This document shows, piece by piece, positions 1 through 7,197 of a DNA stretch of 14,632 nt. This DNA is from RGIG8775 sp045128735 (GTDB lineage Bacteria > Bacillota > Clostridia > Oscillospirales > CAG-272), in contig JBGVRT010000152.1 of the NCBI GenBank assembly GCA_045128735.1, positions 1 to 14,632 on the forward strand. The letters run 5' to 3'. A program made the position numbers and the translations under genes. Position 1 is the first letter of the stretch. The number at the start of each line of letters is the position of its first letter. The notes beneath the pieces were generated by a model. It saw only the letters and a program-made list of their open reading frames with translations, had not been told where the DNA came from and searched no databases.

Positions 1-23
1 GTTAACCCGGCCCCTTAACAATC

Positions 24-1382
24 TTAGAATATTACGTTGATAGCGAACACGCCGATAACGAGCAGAGGAAGGATGTATGTCATATAAATGCGCATCCAAT
101 TCTGAATTTTTGCGCCCTTACCCGTGTTAGCCTCGGCAACAAAGTTCTTCCAGCCCCAGCCGTAGCGAGTTGTGCAGAAAAGCACGAATGCAAGCGAGCC
201 GAGAGGAAGCATAATATAGCTTACGATATAGTCCTCAATGTCCATAATTACCGAGCCTTCGCCCATAGGATGGATAAAGGAAAGAAGGTTAAATCCAAAC
301 GCGCAGGGCAGGCAGAGAAGGAAAAGACCGATACAAGCAATAATGCAGGTCTTTCTTCTTGACCACTCGGTAAGGTCGCGGATGCAGGCGATAATATTCT
401 CAAACACCGCGAGAATGGTGGAGAATGCCGCAAAGGTCATAAGCAGGAAGAAGAGACTTCCCCAAAGTCTGCCGAGGGGCATATTGTTGAATATGTTGGG
501 CAGAGTGCGGAAGATAAGGCTCATACCGCTGTCGGGCTGAACGCCGTGAGTGAAGCAGGCGGGGAATATGATAAGTCCTGCAGTAAACGCCACAAAGGTG
601 TCAAGTGCGGCAATGTTTATGGACTCACCAAGAAGCGCTCTGTCCTTGTTTATATAGCTTCCGAAGATAGCCATCGAGCCGATACCTGTGCTTAAGGTGA
701 AGAAGGACTGATTCATAGCGTCGGCAATTACCTTGCCAACTCCCGCTTCCTTCATTCTGTCGAGGTTGGGGATAAGATAGAACTTAAGACCCTCAGCCGC
801 GCCTTCCATTGTAAAGCTGTTTATAGCCATTACTATCATTATCACGAGCAATGCTACCATCATTATCTTCGAAAATCTTTCAAGACCCTTCTGGAGGCTG
901 AATGAGCAGATAAAGAAGCCGAGCAGGACGACTATACCCATATATACGACCTGTGAAACGGGATTTGCCAGCATAGCGTCGTGGTTTGCGGCAATTTCTG
1001 CCGCCGAAAGACCCTCAAAACCGCCTATTACCGAGGTGACGAAGTATCTGAGTATCCAACCCGAAATAGTAGCGTAGAACATCATAAGAAGGATGTTACC
1101 CGCAAGAGCAAGGTAACCGTGAATGTGCCACTTTGATCCTTTGGGTTCAAGCTCCTTGTGAAGGAGCACGGGGCTTTTCTGCGCCGCACGGCCGGCAGCG
1201 AACTCCATTGTCATAACAGGAATACCGAGGGCGATGAGGAAGAACAGATAAATAAGCACGAATATACCGCCGCCGTTCTGTCCTACCATATAGGGGAATT
1301 TGTAGACGTTGCCCACGCCGATGGCACAGCCTGCGCTGAGCAGGATAAAGCCGAGGCGGGAACCAAGTTTTTCTCTTTGCAT
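24..1382 (-). CDS. Sodium-dependent transporter, NSS (SNF) family
   Basis: This is an integral membrane symporter predicted to couple Na+ entry to uptake of an amino acid or similar small solute (LeuT/Tyt1 class). The 452-residue protein opens with the family signature: SRLGF (8-12), then the unwound TM1 region GNVYKFPY (24-31) and NGGG (36-39). TM3 has F102-Y103, matching the Tyr pair that gates the LeuT substrate site. TM6 has FFTLSTGIG (227-235). TM8 has FAAFSTILA, where S321 and T322 match the Na2-site hydroxyls of LeuT. The length is nearer the 11-helix bacterial members such as Tyt1 than the 12-helix LeuT. The ATG at 1382 is preceded by AAGGAG at 1391-1396 (8-base spacing). The gene is divergent from the HAD phosphatase and stands alone on its strand in this window. 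The substrate cannot be read from the sequence. The family call is secure. Confidence 0.95.
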   Translation of the reverse strand: MQREKLGSRLGFILLSAGCAIGVGNVYKFPYMVGQNGGGIFVLIYLFFLIALGIPVMTMEFAAGRAAQKSPVLLHKELEPKGSKWHIHGYLALAGNILLMMFYATISGWILRYFVTSVIGGFEGLSAAEIAANHDAMLANPVSQVVYMGIVVLLGFFICSFSLQKGLERFSKIMMVALLVIMIVMAINSFTMEGAAEGLKFYLIPNLDRMKEAGVGKVIADAMNQSFFTLSTGIGSMAIFGSYINKDRALLGESINIAALDTFVAFTAGLIIFPACFTHGVQPDSGMSLIFRTLPNIFNNMPLGRLWGSLFFLLMTFAAFSTILAVFENIIACIRDLTEWSRRKTCIIACIGLFLLCLPCAFGFNLLSFIHPMGEGSVIMDIEDYIVSYIMLPLGSLAFVLFCTTRYGWGWKNFVAEANTGKGAKIQNWMRIYMTYILPLLVIGVFAINVIF

Positions 1383-1415
1383 AAAAATGTCTCCTTTGTT
1401 TTTTAACCAATGCTT

Positions 1416-1444
1416 ATTTTACCATATTATTTCGAATTTTACAA
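1416..1444 (-). promoter_or_regulatory. Predicted sigma-A promoter of the NSS transporter gene
   Basis: Read on the minus strand there is a -35 box TTGTAA (1439-1444), a 17-base spacer and a -10 box TAAAAT (1416-1421). TGG stands immediately before the -10, so it is an extended -10 (TGn). It lies 34 bases upstream of the ATG at 1382. Spacing and position fit well; the -35 is two bases off consensus. Confidence 0.65.
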
Positions 1445-1480
1445 TAGGAAAAAAGAATTTTGTAAATATTTCAAAGTTTA

Positions 1481-1509
1481 TTGCAAAAAATAGGTTGATG
1501 TGGTATACT
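1481..1509 (+). promoter_or_regulatory. Predicted sigma-A promoter of the HAD phosphatase gene
   Basis: There is a -35 box TTGCAA (1481-1486), a 17-base spacer and a -10 box TATACT (1504-1509), again with TGG directly before the -10. It lies about 31 bases upstream of the ATG at 1541. It is back to back with the NSS promoter, and nothing between the two -35 boxes stands out as an operator. Confidence 0.7.
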
Positions 1510-1540
1510 TTTGATAGTTGGTTGAGAAAGGTAAAATACA

Positions 1541-2362
1541 ATGAATTATAAATTGATAGCAAGCGATCTTGACGGAACGCTTTTGTACGACGTTTTTAAC
1601 GTCAGCCGAGAAAATATGGATGCCATAAGGGAATTTTCGCAGATGGGCGGCTACGTTGTGCCTACCTCGGGCAGATGCTTTTACGAGATAGTTCCCGAGC
1701 TAAGGAGCTGTGAGGACATAAAATACTGCATATCCTCAAACGGCGCGGTAATAACCGACCTTGCCACGGGTGAGCGCGATCAGATTTGCATTACGCCCGA
1801 AAAGCTCAAGGCGATAGTTGACATAGCCACCGAATACGAGGTTCATCTGACCTTGCACAGAGAGGGCTACGGTTCTATAGACCTTTCCACAGACAACAGG
1901 GAACGGGCTTTTTATTACAACCTCAACGAGCATTATTTCGTTCACTATCACAAATGGTGCAGAAAGGTAGACGGGCTTGCCGATCTTTGCAGAAGCGGAA
2001 TCGAGGCGGAAATGATATCGCTGTTTTTCAGAAAGCAAAGTGAGCTTGACGAGTGCGCCGAAAGGCTTGGGACGGTTGGCGGTCTTATTCTTACCTCGTC
2101 GGCGGATTTCAATATCGAGATAGTTGCCGAGGGTGCTTCAAAGGGTGACGGAATACGCCGTCTTGCCAAAAAGCTTGGACTTGATATGAGTGAAGTTATC
2201 GCCGTGGGCGACAGCCGAAACGACGTGACTATGCTTGAGGCGGCAGGTCTCGGGCTTGCAGTTTCCAATGCGGTTGACGGGCTTAAGCAAAAGGCGGACG
2301 CGGTGATTTGCAGCCATAAGGAGCATATTATCCCCTATATCCTTAAAAATTTTGTAAAATGA
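1541..2362 (+). CDS. Cof-type HAD-IIB family phosphatase
   Basis: This is a cytoplasmic HAD-superfamily phosphatase of the Cof/YidA type, which hydrolyses sugar phosphates, flavin phosphate or related small phosphomonoesters. All four HAD motifs are present: DLDGT (9-13) with nucleophile D9 and acid/base D11; TSGR (42-45) as motif II; K201 in SKGDGIRRL as motif III; and GDSRND (223-228) as motif IV. The type II cap lies between motifs II and III (about residues 85-185). The SNGA segment (67-70) after motif II is typical of the subfamily. The length of 273 residues is normal. The start ATG has a modest AAAGG (1527-1531) nine bases upstream and no better alternative. Its own promoter precedes it; no terminator is visible before the next promoter at 2398, so read-through into the GH20 unit is possible. 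The exact substrate is unknown. Confidence 0.95.
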   Translation: MNYKLIASDLDGTLLYDVFNVSRENMDAIREFSQMGGYVVPTSGRCFYEIVPELRSCEDIKYCISSNGAVITDLATGERDQICITPEKLKAIVDIATEYEVHLTLHREGYGSIDLSTDNRERAFYYNLNEHYFVHYHKWCRKVDGLADLCRSGIEAEMISLFFRKQSELDECAERLGTVGGLILTSSADFNIEIVAEGASKGDGIRRLAKKLGLDMSEVIAVGDSRNDVTMLEAAGLGLAVSNAVDGLKQKADAVICSHKEHIIPYILKNFVK

Positions 2363-2397
2363 GCTGTCCGTGAAATCAAAAAAAGCAAGAAAAGTTA

Positions 2398-2426
2398 TTG
2401 ACAGCGTCGGTTATATAATGTAAAAT
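2398..2426 (+). promoter_or_regulatory. Predicted sigma-A promoter of the GH20 / GNAT-HAD / ABC unit
   Basis: A consensus -35 TTGACA (2398-2403), 17-base spacer and -10 TAAAAT (2421-2426) lie 33 bases upstream of the GH20 ATG. A perfect TATAAT at 2414-2419 is only 10 bases from the -35, so TAAAAT is the better-placed -10. Confidence 0.75.
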
Positions 2427-2459
2427 AAAAGAGAATAAAATACAAAGGAGATTTGTACT

Positions 2460-4313
2460 ATGAAGGCTATCAACGTAAAAGGACTTAACGAAAAGCTCCG
2501 CGCGGCGGCAGAGGTGCTTGCTCCCGAGCTTGGCGTGGCGATATCCGAGGACGGAGTCCTGCTCAGCGCAGTTGAGGGCGACCGCCTTACGCTTAAAAAG
2601 ACGGCAGAGGGCGTGGAGATAGGATATTCCGCACTCAGCGAGTTTTGCCGCGGTCTTTCTCGTATCAGCTCCGCACTTGAGGGCGAGGAGGTTGATGAAA
2701 AGAGCTGGATGAACAGCCTTTGCTATATGGCTGACGCTTCAAGAAACGCAGTTCCTTCAATTGACGGCGCAAAGAAGATGATGCGTCTCTTGGCACTTAT
2801 GGGCTACGACTCTATGATGCTTTACACCGAGGACACCTACGAGGTGCCCGAATACCCCCATTTCGGATATATGCGCGGAAGATACACCGCAGATGAGCTT
2901 CGCGAGCTTGTGGCTTACGGTGAGGTCATCGGTATCGAGCTTATCCCCTGTATTCAGGCTTTGGCGCACTTTACGGCGTTTATGAAGAACCCCGAGTTCA
3001 GACCTATGCTTGACTGCGACGATATCCTTCTTATCGGTTCTGATAAGACCTACGAGTTTATTGAAGCACTTTTCCGTCAGTGTGCGGCTTGCTTCAAGTC
3101 AAGAAAGATAAATATCGGTATGGACGAGGCTCACATGGTGGGCAGAGGAAAGTATCAGGATATTCACGGCTACAAAAAGCCCGCTGATGTTATGCTTGAG
3201 CACCTTAACCGCGTAGTTGAAATTGCCCACAAGTACGGCTTTGAGCCTATGATGTGGAGCGATATGTTCTTCAGAATGGCGTTTGACGGCAAATACTACG
3301 TGAGAGAGGGCTCTATCCCCGAGGAGGTAAGAGCAAAGGTTCCCTCGGGACTTACGCTTGTTTATTGGGATTACTATTCGGGTCTTGAGGAGACCTACAA
3401 TCATATGTTCAATTGCCACCTTCAGTTCAATAATCCCTGCGCCTTTGCGGGCGGTTCGTGGAAGTGGTTTGGACTTTCTACCCTTTGCTGGCATTCAATA
3501 AACAACACAAGAGTTGCTCTCGGCTGCGCCCAAAAAATCGGTGTAAAGGATATTATATCAACGGGGTGGGGCGACGACGGAAGCGAGGCTTCTCAGTTCT
3601 CCAATATGGCGGTTAACCTTTTCTATGCCGAGCACGCATACGGCAACAGCTCGGACGAGGCGCTCGACAAGCGTGCGCGTGAGGTCTTTGGCGAGAGCTT
3701 TGAAACGCTTATGCTCTTTGACCTTCCCAACGCTGTGGCGACACCCGAAACAAGAAAGCAGGCAACCTCTTGCCCCGCTAAATATCTCTTCTTCAACGAC
3801 CCGCTTCTCGGACTTCTTGACAGACATATGGATGCTGAGAACGTGGGCGCGCAATACGCCGAGGCGGCAAAGAAGCTTTACGCGGCAAAGGATTCCAAGT
3901 TCGGCTACGCAATAGAGACTCTCGCTTCGCTTTGCGAGGTGCTTGAGCTTAAGTCCACTCTCGGAATAGAGCTTCGCGCGGCGTACAGAGCAGGTGACAA
4001 GGACGGACTCAAGAGACTTGCAAACGAGGTTATTCCCGAGATAATTACAAGAATGAGAAAGCATCTCGCCGACTTCAGAAAGCAGTGGTACAAGGAGAAC
4101 AAGACCTTCGGCTTCTCCACTCAGGACGTGCGTATAGGCGGTCTTTGCGAGCGTCTTTCGGCAACTGCCGAGCTTGTCAATATGTACCTTGCGGGCGAGG
4201 TTGCAAAGATCGAGGAGCTTGAGTGCGAGGCACTTCCTCATTGGGATTGCGCTGACGGACAGTATCTTGTACAGAATAAATACCCCTACATAGCTTCTCC
4301 CGACATTGTATAA
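2460..4313 (+). CDS. GH20 family beta-N-acetylhexosaminidase, GcnA-like, cytoplasmic
   Basis: This exo-glycosidase is predicted to remove terminal beta-linked GlcNAc or GalNAc by the substrate-assisted mechanism of family GH20. Residues 1-75 form a small alpha/beta region resembling the GH20b-type N-terminal domain. The TIM barrel runs from about 85 to 400. It contains the loop EYPHFGYMRGRYT (131-143) and the catalytic pair D222-E223 in NIGMDEAH (218-225), the polarising Asp and acid/base Glu of the family. Tryptophans later in the barrel (MMWSD, YWDYYSG, GGSWKW, TGWGDDG) are expected to line the pocket. A helical C-terminal region follows. The length (617) is close to streptococcal GcnA. There is no signal peptide, so it acts on imported or recycled sugars. 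AAAGGAG (2444-2450) lies nine bases before the ATG. It is the first gene of a three-gene unit, and its stop codon overlaps the next start (TAATG). The exact substrate (host glycan, chitobiose or cell-wall fragment) is not determined. Confidence 0.92.
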   Translation: MKAINVKGLNEKLRAAAEVLAPELGVAISEDGVLLSAVEGDRLTLKKTAEGVEIGYSALSEFCRGLSRISSALEGEEVDEKSWMNSLCYMADASRNAVPSIDGAKKMMRLLALMGYDSMMLYTEDTYEVPEYPHFGYMRGRYTADELRELVAYGEVIGIELIPCIQALAHFTAFMKNPEFRPMLDCDDILLIGSDKTYEFIEALFRQCAACFKSRKINIGMDEAHMVGRGKYQDIHGYKKPADVMLEHLNRVVEIAHKYGFEPMMWSDMFFRMAFDGKYYVREGSIPEEVRAKVPSGLTLVYWDYYSGLEETYNHMFNCHLQFNNPCAFAGGSWKWFGLSTLCWHSINNTRVALGCAQKIGVKDIISTGWGDDGSEASQFSNMAVNLFYAEHAYGNSSDEALDKRAREVFGESFETLMLFDLPNAVATPETRKQATSCPAKYLFFNDPLLGLLDRHMDAENVGAQYAEAAKKLYAAKDSKFGYAIETLASLCEVLELKSTLGIELRAAYRAGDKDGLKRLANEVIPEIITRMRKHLADFRKQWYKENKTFGFSTQDVRIGGLCERLSATAELVNMYLAGEVAKIEELECEALPHWDCADGQYLVQNKYPYIASPDIV

Positions 4314-5398
4314 TGGCTGACAAATTCAGAATAGTTGACGGTGCGGCGTACGAGGACGAGTTCCGCGCGCTTACCGTGGAATACACAATGGCGCTTGGAC
4401 GTGACCTCGGCTTTCAGCACCTTGACGAGGAGCTTGAAAGTCCGATAAAGAAATACGTAGGCTCGGGCGGCGGTATGACCGTCGCCCTTGACCTTGAAGG
4501 CAACGCGATAGGGTGCGTGGCGTATTGGGGGCACAGCCCCGAACGCTGTGAGATGAAGCGGCTTTACGTCAAGCCCTCACACAGAGGGCAGGGTATAGGC
4601 GAGGCACTGAGCAAAGAGGTGCTGAGGCGCGCCGCGGAAAGCGGATTTTCCGAAATGGTGCTTGACACAGTTACCGAGCTTGGCGCGGCGGTTGCGCTTT
4701 ATAAAAAGCTTGGCTTTTCCGAGACCGCGCCCTATTATCACAATCCAATGCCCGACGTGATTTATATGATTAAGAAATTGGATAGAAAAAAGATAAAAAA
4801 CGTCGTGTTTGACTTTGGCAAGGTAATGGTTCATTTTGAGCCGCTCTATATGACCGAGCAGTACGTCAGGGATGCCGAGGACGCCCGTCTCGTCTCGGAG
4901 GTGGTTTTCGACCGCCTTTATTGGGACAGGCTTGATGCGGGCACTGTAACCGACAGCGAGGTGGTAGAGGCTTGCAAAAAGAGACTTCCCACGCGCTTGC
5001 ACGCGGTTGCCGAAAAGGTTTATTACAATTGGATATACAACATTCCCGAAATTGAGGGAATGAGCGACCTTGTGCGAAGGGTGAGAGACGAATACGGCGC
5101 GAGAGTTTTTCTGCTCTCCAATATCTCGACCTATTTTGCTGAGCACAGAGAGGAGATACCCTCCCTTGCGCTCTTTGAAAAGTGCATTTTTTCGGCTGTT
5201 TGCGGCAGAGTCAAGCCCTCGCGCGAGATGTTCGGATATCTCTGTGATGAGTGCGGAATTTTGCCCGATGAAACGCTTTTCGTGGACGATAGCAAGAAGA
5301 ATATCGAGGGCGCGGAGGCGTACGGAATAAAGGGTTATCTTTTTGACGGTGACGTCGGGAAGCTTGAGAAGTTTTTGCAAAAAGTACTGCCTCGTTGA
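4313..5398 (+). CDS. GNAT acetyltransferase - HAD hydrolase fusion protein
   Basis: This is a two-domain 361-residue cytoplasmic protein. Residues 1-156 are a GNAT N-acetyltransferase: MKRLYVKPSHRGQGIGEAL (81-99) holds the acetyl-CoA pyrophosphate-binding loop R-G-Q-G-I-G (91-96), followed by the usual ALYKKLGF (128-135). Residues 163-361 are a HAD phosphatase of the YihX-like group: motif I FDFGKV with nucleophile D167 and Gly at the +2 position, as in YihX; motif II Ser269 (FLLSN); motif III Lys301 (GRVKPS); motif IV VDDS (324-327). Both domains look complete and are joined by a short lysine-rich linker encoded by two six-A runs. The ATG uses the last A of the GH20 stop codon and has no Shine-Dalgarno of its own, so translation is probably coupled to GH20. 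Substrates are unknown. Acetylation plus dephosphorylation of a sugar or amino-sugar metabolite released by GH20 would suit the context, but that is inference. Confidence 0.88.
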   Translation: MADKFRIVDGAAYEDEFRALTVEYTMALGRDLGFQHLDEELESPIKKYVGSGGGMTVALDLEGNAIGCVAYWGHSPERCEMKRLYVKPSHRGQGIGEALSKEVLRRAAESGFSEMVLDTVTELGAAVALYKKLGFSETAPYYHNPMPDVIYMIKKLDRKKIKNVVFDFGKVMVHFEPLYMTEQYVRDAEDARLVSEVVFDRLYWDRLDAGTVTDSEVVEACKKRLPTRLHAVAEKVYYNWIYNIPEIEGMSDLVRRVRDEYGARVFLLSNISTYFAEHREEIPSLALFEKCIFSAVCGRVKPSREMFGYLCDECGILPDETLFVDDSKKNIEGAEAYGIKGYLFDGDVGKLEKFLQKVLPR

Positions 5399-5437
5399 AC
5401 GGAAGAGAATTATTTTCAGATTGGAATTTTAATAGGT

Positions 5438-7156
5438 ATGTTGAAGAGATTTTTGGCTTATTATAAGCCCCACAAGCTTATTTTTACTATGGATATGATA
5501 GCCTCGCTTCTCGTGTCGCTTATTGCCATAGTTTACCCCATAGTAACGAGAACAATGCTCAATGACCTTATACCGAACAAAAACTACCGTATGGTGGTGA
5601 TTTTCGGTGTGAGCCTGCTTGTGCTCTACTTCGTGCGGAAGATGCTTAATTATTTTATTCAGTATTACGGTCACGTTATGGGCGTGAAAATGCAGGCGCA
5701 GATGCGTTCAGATATGTTCAGAAAGCTTGAGACCCTGCCTTACAGCTTCTACGATAACCACGAAACGGGAAAGATAATGTCGCGTATGACCAACGACCTT
5801 ATGGATATAAGCGAGCTGGCACACCACGGTCCCGAAAATCTGCTTATTTCGGGCATTTCGGTAATCGCGTCGTTTATCTACCTTTCAAGCATAAACCTTA
5901 AGCTTACGCTTATCATATTTGCCTGCGTTCCATTCCTTATCCTTGTGGCAACCATGCTTCGCGGCAAAATGCGCGATGCCTTTCAGAGAAGCCGTCAGTC
6001 GGTGGCGAAAATAAACGCATCGCTTGAGGGAAGTATATCGGGCATACGCGTTACCAAGGCGTTCAACAACTCCGAAAAGGAGCTTGAAAAGTTCGAGGTG
6101 GGCAACGGCGAGTTCGTTGCGGCGCGTAAGGACGCGTATAAGGCTATGGGCAGATTCCATTCCACTACCACCTTTATTACGGATATATTCAACGTTGTGG
6201 TGCTTATTGCGGGCGGATTCTTTATGCATAACGGCGAGATAAATTTCGGTGACTATTCGGCTTTCGTTGTGTCGGTAAACCTCTTTATTTCTCCCGTAAT
6301 GACTATGATAAACTTTATGGAGATGTATCAGAACGCAACCACGGGCTTTGAAAGATTTATCGAGATAATGGACGAGGAGCCCGAGCGCGACAGCGAGGGC
6401 GCGGTTGACGCAGGCGAGCTTGAAGGACATATCGAGCTTTGCGGAGTCAGCTATTCCTATGACGAGAGCAAGGAAGTGCTGTCAGACGTAAGCCTTGACA
6501 TAAAGCGCGGACAAACCTTTGCTTTGGTAGGGCCTTCGGGAGGCGGCAAGACCACGATATGCCATCTTATACCCAATTTCTATGAGATAAATGAGGGAGA
6601 TATCCTTGTGGACGGCAGGAGTATACGCGAGTATACCGCCGCATCGCTGCGCCGAAATATTGGTATAGTTCAGCAGGATATTTACCTTTTCAACGCATCG
6701 ATAAAAGAAAATATCCTCTACGGAAAGCTTGATGCTACCGACGAGGAGGTAATCGAGGCGGCAAAGCGCGCCAATATTCACGATTATATAATGACGCTTG
6801 AAAACGGTTACGATACCGAGATAGGCGAGCGCGGCGTGCGCCTTTCGGGCGGACAGAAGCAAAGGCTTTCAATAGCCCGCGTGTTCCTTAAAAATCCGCC
6901 TATTCTCATTCTTGACGAGGCGACGAGCGCCCTTGACAACACCACCGAGATACTTATACAGACCGCCCTTGACGAGCTCTGCCGAGGCAGAACAACGCTT
7001 GTGGTGGCGCATAGACTCTCGACCATTAAGAACGCCGACCGCATAGCGGTAATATCGGGCGGTAAGGTGGTAGAGGAGGGAAGCCATAGCGAGCTTCTCG
7101 CAAACGGCGGCGAATACGCCAAGCTCTACGAGCTTCAGTTCAGAGGAAATCAGTAG
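5438..7156 (+). CDS. ABC transporter, fused permease and ATPase (MsbA/MDR-like half transporter)
   Basis: This is a type IV ABC exporter half-molecule of 572 residues that should work as a homodimer or heterodimer in the cytoplasmic membrane. The six-helix transmembrane domain covers roughly residues 10-300, with the coupling segment GKIMSRMTND (111-120) typical of the fold. The nucleotide-binding domain (330-572) has Walker A GPSGGGKTT (365-373, Lys371), Q-loop VQQD (411-414), signature LSGGQKQR (469-476), Walker B ILILDE (489-494) with catalytic Glu494, and the switch His525. All catalytic residues are intact, so it need not rely on a partner. It starts 39 bases after the GNAT-HAD stop. No strong Shine-Dalgarno is visible (only GGAA and AGG upstream), yet the N-terminus (MLKRFLAYYKPHK) fits the family and no upstream start codon exists in frame. 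It closes the operon before a terminator. This is an exporter architecture, so it is not the importer for the glycosidase substrates. Cargo is unknown. Confidence 0.95.
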   Translation: MLKRFLAYYKPHKLIFTMDMIASLLVSLIAIVYPIVTRTMLNDLIPNKNYRMVVIFGVSLLVLYFVRKMLNYFIQYYGHVMGVKMQAQMRSDMFRKLETLPYSFYDNHETGKIMSRMTNDLMDISELAHHGPENLLISGISVIASFIYLSSINLKLTLIIFACVPFLILVATMLRGKMRDAFQRSRQSVAKINASLEGSISGIRVTKAFNNSEKELEKFEVGNGEFVAARKDAYKAMGRFHSTTTFITDIFNVVVLIAGGFFMHNGEINFGDYSAFVVSVNLFISPVMTMINFMEMYQNATTGFERFIEIMDEEPERDSEGAVDAGELEGHIELCGVSYSYDESKEVLSDVSLDIKRGQTFALVGPSGGGKTTICHLIPNFYEINEGDILVDGRSIREYTAASLRRNIGIVQQDIYLFNASIKENILYGKLDATDEEVIEAAKRANIHDYIMTLENGYDTEIGERGVRLSGGQKQRLSIARVFLKNPPILILDEATSALDNTTEILIQTALDELCRGRTTLVVAHRLSTIKNADRIAVISGGKVVEEGSHSELLANGGEYAKLYELQFRGNQ

Positions 7157-7162
7157 AAATAA

Positions 7163-7195
7163 GGGGCTGTCACTGTGACAGCCCCATTCGCTTTT
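7163..7195. terminator. Bidirectional intrinsic terminator between convergent genes
   Basis: A perfect 10-bp stem (GGGGCTGTCA at 7163-7172 with TGACAGCCCC at 7176-7185) encloses a 3-base loop. On the plus strand a T-rich run (CTTTTATTT) follows after a short gap. On the minus strand the hairpin runs directly into TTATTTCT. It lies 6 bases after the ABC stop and 12 bases beyond the end of the convergent GH106-like gene, so it probably terminates both. Confidence 0.9.
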
Positions 7196-7197
7196 AT

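Noticed and set aside
1..19. GTTAA ... TTAAC inverted repeat just beyond the NSS stop codon, considered as its terminator.
   Set aside because: The stem is only 5 bp of mostly A/T, there is no T tract, and the window edge cuts it off, so a terminator call is not supported.
2414..2419. Perfect TATAAT between the GH20 -35 and -10 boxes.
   Set aside because: It is only 10 bases from the TTGACA and has no other -35 at proper spacing. TAAAAT at 2421-2426 has the correct 17-base spacing.
3558..4241. Minus-strand 227-codon frame antisense to the GH20 gene, and similar antisense frames in the ABC and GNAT-HAD genes.
   Set aside because: No recognisable domains and no ribosome binding sites. Overlap with strongly supported genes marks them as shadows.
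5399..5437. A possible separate promoter for the ABC exporter in the 39-base gap after the GNAT-HAD gene.
   Set aside because: No pair of -35 and -10 hexamers with acceptable spacing. Co-transcription with the upstream genes is simpler.
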